Shown here piece by piece: positions 6,502-9,190 of a DNA stretch of 9,190 nucleotides (its first letter is position 1; each line of letters starts with the position of its first letter). Source of the DNA: Rhodospirillales bacterium (GTDB taxonomy: Bacteria; Pseudomonadota; Alphaproteobacteria; Rhodospirillales; Casp-alpha2); the NCBI GenBank assembly GCA_016187325.1, contig JACPJY010000214.1, positions 1 to 9,190 on the forward strand, written 5' to 3'. Below the pieces are notes generated by a model that had not been told where the DNA came from, searched no databases, and saw only the letters and a list, made by a program, of their open reading frames with translations. A program made the translations under genes and the position numbers.

Positions 6502-6531
6502 ATTATATTGGATCGCTTGGATCGGCGTCAT
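6502..6531 (-). promoter_or_regulatory. Sigma70-like promoter for the SPOR-nagZ-M50-scpAB operon
   Basis: On the minus strand, ATGACG (6526-6531; consensus TTGACA) is followed by an 18-bp spacer and a perfect TATAAT (6502-6507). Transcription would start near 6495, giving a leader of about 30 nt that contains AAGGAG and leads to the SPOR ATG at 6466. The -35 overlaps the dgt stop codon (6528-6530), so the promoter uses nearly the whole 61-bp dgt-SPOR gap. The spacer is a tandem repeat, listed separately. The -10 match and the spacing to the gene make this the best promoter on the minus strand. Confidence 0.65.
6508..6525. repeat. 9-bp tandem repeat inside the promoter spacer
   Basis: TTGGATCGC (6508-6516) is followed at once by TTGGATCGG (6517-6525): two copies differing only in the last base. 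Together they fill exactly the 18 bp between the -10 and -35 elements of the candidate SPOR promoter. A near one-turn period would place two copies on almost the same face of the helix, as in some direct-repeat operators. A chance origin cannot be excluded for so short a repeat. Confidence 0.6.
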
Positions 6532-7721
6532 GCGGTTCTTGACTTGGGGCCGCACAGCCGATGGTGTTGGTCGATCGCGAATCGGTCGGTCATGCCGGCG
6601 ACGTAGTCGGCGACCACTTGGGCGGTGGCAACGGTGCCGCCGCTCTCGGCGTTGCGGCGCCAGTCATCGGGCAGATGTTTTGGGTTTTCGAGTATCACCT
6701 TGAACAGGTTGCGGACCACCCAGCGGGCTTCCGCGGTCATGCGGTTGACGTGTTCGTGTCGATACATGTTGGCGAACAGAAAATCTTTTACCGCCCGGAC
6801 ATGGGCCTGCATCTCGGCTGAGAACGCCGCCACGGGCTGGCCGAGGCGGCGCACCGTATCGACGCGGTCGACTTTGGATTCCGCCAGACGTTTGCGGGTC
6901 TCTCGCAGCAGGTCGTCGACCATTGTTCCGATCAGGCGCCGGACCGCCTCGTGGATGCGGCGCGATTCATCGAGCCTTGGATACTCCTTGCGGATTTCGG
7001 TGAAGATCGGCCCGACCAGCGGCACGCCCTCGAGGTCGTCGACCGTGAACAGGCCGGCGCGGAGACCGTCATCGATATCGTGGTTGTTGTAGGCGACGTC
7101 GTCCGACAACGACGCCACCTGGGCCTCGGCACCGGCGTAGGTATCCAGCTCCAGGTCCTGATCGGAATTGTATTCGGCGACGGCGCGCGGCAACGGCCGA
7201 TTTTTGCCTTTGCCGAGCAAAGGGCCATTGTGCTTGACCACCCCTTCCAGCGTCTCCCATGTCAGATTGAGGCCGTCGAAATCCGGATAGCGTCGTTCCA
7301 GCTTGGTGATGATGCTTAGCGATTGCGCGTTGTGGTCAAAACCGCCGTAAGGCGCCATCATCTCCTTCAACGCGTCCTCGCCGGCATGCCCGAACGGCGG
7401 ATGGCCGAGATCGTGGGCGAGCGCCAGCGCCTCGCCCAAGTCCTCGTTCAGGCTCAACGACCGGCATACGGAGCGCGCGATCTGCGCCACCTCGAGCGTA
7501 TGGGTCAGCCGGGTGCGGTAGTTGTCGCCTTCGTGGTTGACGAACACCTGCGTCTTGTATTCCAGCCGCCGGAAGGCGGCGGAATGGATGATGCGGTCGC
7601 GATCGCGCTGGTAACACCGGCGGGTGGCGCTTTCCGGTTCGTCATAGCGCCTGCCGCGGCTGGCCTCTTCGTGACACGCGTAAGGGGCCAAGCCGGGGGC
7701 CGATTTCAGCCTTTCCGTCAT
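6528..7721 (-). CDS. dgt: Deoxyguanosinetriphosphate triphosphohydrolase-like protein (HD domain)
   Basis: This cytoplasmic HD-superfamily enzyme hydrolyses dNTPs to deoxynucleoside and triphosphate and helps control dNTP pools. The protein is 397 residues from the ATG at 7719-7721. It shows SRGRRYDEPES (21-31), RDRDRIIHSAAFRRLEYKTQ (39-58), then VFVNHEGDNYRTRLTHTLEV (59-78) with metal ligand His74. The HD pair is in ALALAHDLGHPPFGHAGE (98-115; His103, Asp104), and SDDVAYNNHDIDDG (206-219) supplies the last Asp ligand. The length and motif set match the type-2 dGTPase-like subfamily common in alphaproteobacteria, whose members often accept several dNTPs. An in-frame TTG 12 codons upstream (7757) is less likely, since family proteins begin close to the chosen ATG. 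The ribosome-binding site is weak. argS, expected between this gene and the SPOR gene, is absent. Confidence 0.94.
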   Translation of the reverse strand: MTERLKSAPGLAPYACHEEASRGRRYDEPESATRRCYQRDRDRIIHSAAFRRLEYKTQVFVNHEGDNYRTRLTHTLEVAQIARSVCRSLSLNEDLGEALALAHDLGHPPFGHAGEDALKEMMAPYGGFDHNAQSLSIITKLERRYPDFDGLNLTWETLEGVVKHNGPLLGKGKNRPLPRAVAEYNSDQDLELDTYAGAEAQVASLSDDVAYNNHDIDDGLRAGLFTVDDLEGVPLVGPIFTEIRKEYPRLDESRRIHEAVRRLIGTMVDDLLRETRKRLAESKVDRVDTVRRLGQPVAAFSAEMQAHVRAVKDFLFANMYRHEHVNRMTAEARWVVRNLFKVILENPKHLPDDWRRNAESGGTVATAQVVADYVAGMTDRFAIDQHHRLCGPKSRTA

Positions 7722-7840
7722 GGGCCCGAAAATACGCCCCGCCCCCAAGCCAAGCAACGGCGATATGGGCGTCGTAATCGGGCGACGGAAACAACCGCGA
7801 CAGGGCGCGACGTGACGCCGACCGGATTTCCGGCGCCGCC

Positions 7841-7867
7841 ATACCTTTTTTCGAAAAAGGCTGGTAT
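7841..7867. repeat. Inverted repeat in the divergent dgt / GlcG-family intergenic region
   Basis: The core is CCTTTTT (7844-7850), a 3-nt loop TCG, then AAAAAGG (7854-7860), a perfect 7-bp hairpin or palindrome. A second, outer pair ATACC (7841-7845) and GGTAT (7863-7867) overlaps it. It stands out as AT-rich in a GC-rich stretch, 40-66 bases before the GTG of the next gene. It could be an operator or a leader hairpin. It is not a typical terminator, because the stem is A/T and has no T-run after it on either strand. The rest of the 185-bp gap (7722-7906) shows nothing clear. Confidence 0.5.
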
Positions 7868-7870
7868 ATC
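7862..7870 (+). promoter_or_regulatory. Weak extended -10 candidate for the GlcG-family gene
   Basis: TGGTATATC (7862-7870) resembles an extended -10 element (TGn followed by a TATAAT-like hexamer, 4 of 6). No good -35 lies 16-18 bp upstream; that interval is the inverted repeat at 7841-7867. Initiation here would give a leader of about 30 nt containing the strong GGAGGAGG ribosome-binding site at 7893-7900. Confidence 0.3.
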
Positions 7871-7906
7871 AACGGAGAACCGATAACGACCCGGAGGAGG
7901 ACGCCC

Positions 7907-8326
7907 GTGCTGGACATCAAACGCTTGAGCATCGCCGACGCGCAAATCCTGATCGAGGGGGCGAAGCGGAAGTCCGTCGCCATCGGCGTTCCGATGTGTG
8001 TCGCCGTCGTCGACGAATCGGGAAACCTGATCGCCTTCGAGCGTATGGACGGTGCCAAGGTGTTGAGCGTCGGCCTGTCCCAGGACAAGGCGTTCGCCGC
8101 CGCCGTGTCCAGGCGCCCGACGCACGAATACAACGAGATGTGCAAGCCCGGGAACCTGGCATTCGGCATCCACACCTCGTCGGGTGGACGGTTTTCCACC
8201 GTCGGCGGCGGCTTTCCGGTGGTGCTGGACAATACGGTCGTCGGCGGGATCGGGCTGTCCGGCGGCGCCGCCGAACAGGACATGGAGGTCGCCCGCGCCG
8301 CCATCGGCCATTTCCAGGGCCGGTAA
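7907..8326 (+). CDS. GlcG/HbpS-family (DUF336) small cytoplasmic protein
   Basis: The 139-residue protein is a single GlcG/HbpS/PduO-C domain, a fold that in characterised members binds haem or corrinoid-type cofactors (HbpS) or accompanies glycolate-type operons (GlcG). Motifs are VAVVDESGNLIAFERMDGA (32-50), a helix with SQDKAFAAA (58-66), GGFPVV (101-106) and VVGGIGLSGGAAEQDMEVAR (111-130), all intact and of normal family length. No signal peptide is seen, so it is probably cytoplasmic. The GTG start at 7907 is fixed by GGAGGAGG six bases upstream. It reads divergently from dgt and ends 64 bp before erpA. No glycolate oxidase, diol dehydratase or two-component genes are adjacent, so the ligand and role are unknown; naming it glcG would go beyond the evidence. 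Confidence 0.9.
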   Translation: MLDIKRLSIADAQILIEGAKRKSVAIGVPMCVAVVDESGNLIAFERMDGAKVLSVGLSQDKAFAAAVSRRPTHEYNEMCKPGNLAFGIHTSSGGRFSTVGGGFPVVLDNTVVGGIGLSGGAAEQDMEVARAAIGHFQGR

Positions 8327-8332
8327 GCCGGT

Positions 8333-8360
8333 TTGACAAACGCGGCCCGGTGACTACATA
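8333..8360 (+). promoter_or_regulatory. Sigma70-like promoter of erpA
   Basis: A perfect TTGACA (8333-8338), a 16-bp spacer, and TACATA (8355-8360, 4 of 6 to TATAAT) lie in the 64-bp gap between the GlcG-family stop and the erpA ATG. Transcription would start near 8367, giving a leader of about 24 nt with CAGGAAA before the ATG. I see no clear IscR- or Fur-type palindrome overlapping it. erpA can therefore probably be transcribed independently of the preceding gene. Confidence 0.65.
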
Positions 8361-8390
8361 AGGTGGGCGTTGTTAACAGGAAATCACGCG

Positions 8391-8747
8391 ATGCCCGAAG
8401 GCACCACCAGCGAAGCTCAGCCGGGTCTGACCATCACCGATTCGGCGGCCCGCCGCATCAAGCATCTCCGCGACGTCGAAGGCAACGCGGCGCTGATGCT
8501 TCGCGTCTCCGTCTCCGGCGGCGGCTGCTCGGGCTTCCAATACGGGTTCAGCCTCGACGACAAGGTCGCCGATGGCGACCTCACCTTCGAGCACGCCGGG
8601 GTGCGGGTCGTCATCGACGATGTGTCGCTCGGCCTGCTTAAAGGCTCGCAGGTTGATTTCCGCGAGGACCTCGGCGGCGCCTATTTCCAGGTCAGCAACC
8701 CGAACGCCACGTCTTCATGCGGTTGCGGGGCGTCGTTCTCCATCTGA
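8391..8747 (+). CDS. erpA: Iron-sulfur cluster insertion protein ErpA (A-type carrier)
   Basis: A-type carriers receive Fe-S clusters from the Isc or Suf scaffold and pass them to target apoproteins in the cytoplasm. The 118-residue protein has the HesB/IscA/ErpA fold: LTITDSAARRIKHL at 13-26, MLRVSVSGGGCSGFQYGFSL at 36-55, and VVIDDVSLGLLKGSQVDF at 73-90. The three cluster-ligand cysteines are all present: Cys46 in GGGCSGFQY, and Cys110 and Cys112 in SSCGCGASFSI at the C-terminus. The ATG at 8391 is preferred to the in-frame TTG at 8370, which lies too close to the promoter start point; CAGGAAA precedes the ATG. ErpA rather than IscA or SufA is the best call, because alphaproteobacteria commonly carry a stand-alone erpA near xthA or dgt. 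Sequence alone separates these paralogues imperfectly. Confidence 0.9.
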   Translation: MPEGTTSEAQPGLTITDSAARRIKHLRDVEGNAALMLRVSVSGGGCSGFQYGFSLDDKVADGDLTFEHAGVRVVIDDVSLGLLKGSQVDFREDLGGAYFQVSNPNATSSCGCGASFSI

Positions 8748-8774
8748 CGCGAGGTTTCGTTATGTGATAGGAAC

Positions 8775-8806
8775 AAGGCTCGCGCCGACCGCGGGCCTTT
8801 TGTTTT
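8775..8806 (+). terminator. Rho-independent terminator after erpA
   Basis: AAGGCTCGCG (8775-8784) pairs over 10 bp with CGCGGGCCTT (8790-8799), including one U-G wobble, around the 5-nt loop CCGAC. TTGTTTT (8800-8806) follows directly. It begins 28 bases after the erpA stop and should end that transcript. It finishes only 17 bases before the xthA start codon. Confidence 0.85.
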
Positions 8807-8823
8807 GCGGGGGAACGTCCGTC

Positions 8824-9190
8824 GTGAAGATCGCCACCTGGAACGTCAATTCGATCAAGGCTCGGCTGCCGCGGGTGCTGGAATGGCTGGCCGCCTTCCA
8901 GCCCGACGTGGTGCTGCTGCAGGAAATAAAGACCACGGAGGAGGCGTTTCCGGCGCTCGAGATCGGCGATCTCGGCTACAACGTCGCGGTCGCCGGCCAG
9001 AAGACCTACAACGGCGTCGCGATACTCTCGAAATCGCCGATCGAGGTCGAATTGACGGCGCTGCCCGGCGACGACAAGGACGATCAAGCTCGCTATATCG
9101 AGGCGCTGATCACCGGCAAGGAAAAAAGTGTGGTGCGGGTGGCGTCGATCTATCTGCCCAACGGCAACCCGGCCTATGACGATTCCGGCA
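8824..9190 (+). CDS. xthA: Exonuclease III, N-terminal part (cut by the window edge)
   Basis: Exonuclease III is a Mg-dependent AP endonuclease and 3'-5' exonuclease of base excision repair. The first 122 codons are present. They begin MKIATWNVNSIKARLPRVLE (metal-site Asn7), then QPDVVLLQEIKTTEEAFP with Glu34. GYNVAVAGQKTYNGVAILSK follows at 51-70, then PGDDKDDQARYIEA at 81-94 and VASIYLPNGNP at 107-117, with the active-site Tyr110. All expected N-terminal residues of the exonuclease/endonuclease/phosphatase fold are seen; the catalytic Asp and His of the C-terminal half lie outside the window. The start is GTG at 8824, with GGGGGAA (8809-8815) eight bases upstream. It sits straight after the erpA terminator, so its promoter is unclear. 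Confidence 0.95.
   Translation, partial: MKIATWNVNSIKARLPRVLEWLAAFQPDVVLLQEIKTTEEAFPALEIGDLGYNVAVAGQKTYNGVAILSKSPIEVELTALPGDDKDDQARYIEALITGKEKSVVRVASIYLPNGNPAYDDSG

Noticed and set aside
7722..7757. TTGCTT - 17 bp - TATTTT as a dgt promoter on the minus strand
   Set aside because: The hexamers match consensus poorly (3 and 4 of 6), and the start point would leave almost no leader before the ATG. It was not strong enough to list.
7642..8311. Two long minus-strand frames running across the GlcG-family gene and the divergent gap
   Set aside because: They overlap a plus-strand gene with a strong ribosome-binding site and an intact family signature. One runs into dgt in a different frame, and neither resembles a known protein.
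1..9190. tRNA genes, CRISPR arrays, insertion sequences or phage genes
   Set aside because: No cloverleaf sequences, spaced direct repeats, transposase motifs or terminal inverted repeats were found; nearly all of the window is covered by conserved chromosomal genes.

Overview
The window is GC-rich and densely packed, and it looks like a chromosomal housekeeping segment of an alphaproteobacterium, probably Rhodospirillales-like. The support is the gene order: SPOR protein, nagZ, scpA, scpB, tatA, tatB, tatC, serS downstream of a dGTPase gene. Several starts are GTG, and coding is compact, with ATGA stop/start overlaps. Nothing suggests phage, insertion sequence, CRISPR or genomic-island material.

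Minus-strand block (1-7721). Read in the direction of transcription (high to low coordinates), the genes are dgt (HD-domain dNTP triphosphohydrolase), a membrane-anchored SPOR-domain protein, nagZ (beta-N-acetylglucosaminidase for peptidoglycan recycling), a site-2-protease-like M50 metalloprotease, scpA and scpB (the two non-SMC condensin subunits), tatA, tatB and tatC (twin-arginine translocase), and the 5' end of serS (seryl-tRNA synthetase), which is cut by the window edge. The junctions point to at least two transcription units. One starts at a promoter-like sequence with a perfect TATAAT in the dgt-SPOR gap and covers SPOR-nagZ-M50-scpA-scpB. These genes are 24 bp apart or less, with 4-bp overlaps at nagZ/M50 and scpA/scpB. 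The second starts in the 146-bp scpB-tatA gap and covers tatABC-serS.

Plus-strand block (7907-9190). Past a 185-bp divergent intergenic region lie a GlcG/HbpS-family (DUF336) small protein gene, erpA (A-type Fe-S carrier) with a clear sigma70-like promoter, and the start of xthA (exonuclease III), which runs off the right edge. A good intrinsic terminator sits between erpA and xthA.

How the genes fit together: most serve cell-envelope and chromosome maintenance (Tat export, septal peptidoglycan binding and recycling, condensin loading, dNTP hygiene, DNA repair), with Fe-S assembly beside them. I see no novel multigene system. The points most worth a second look are the absence of argS from a place where I would expect it, with a promoter carrying a 9-bp tandem repeat there instead; an M50 protease translationally coupled inside the nagZ-scpAB operon; the very acidic TatC tail encoded by an almost pure purine tract; and a terminator hairpin placed just ahead of the xthA ribosome-binding site.
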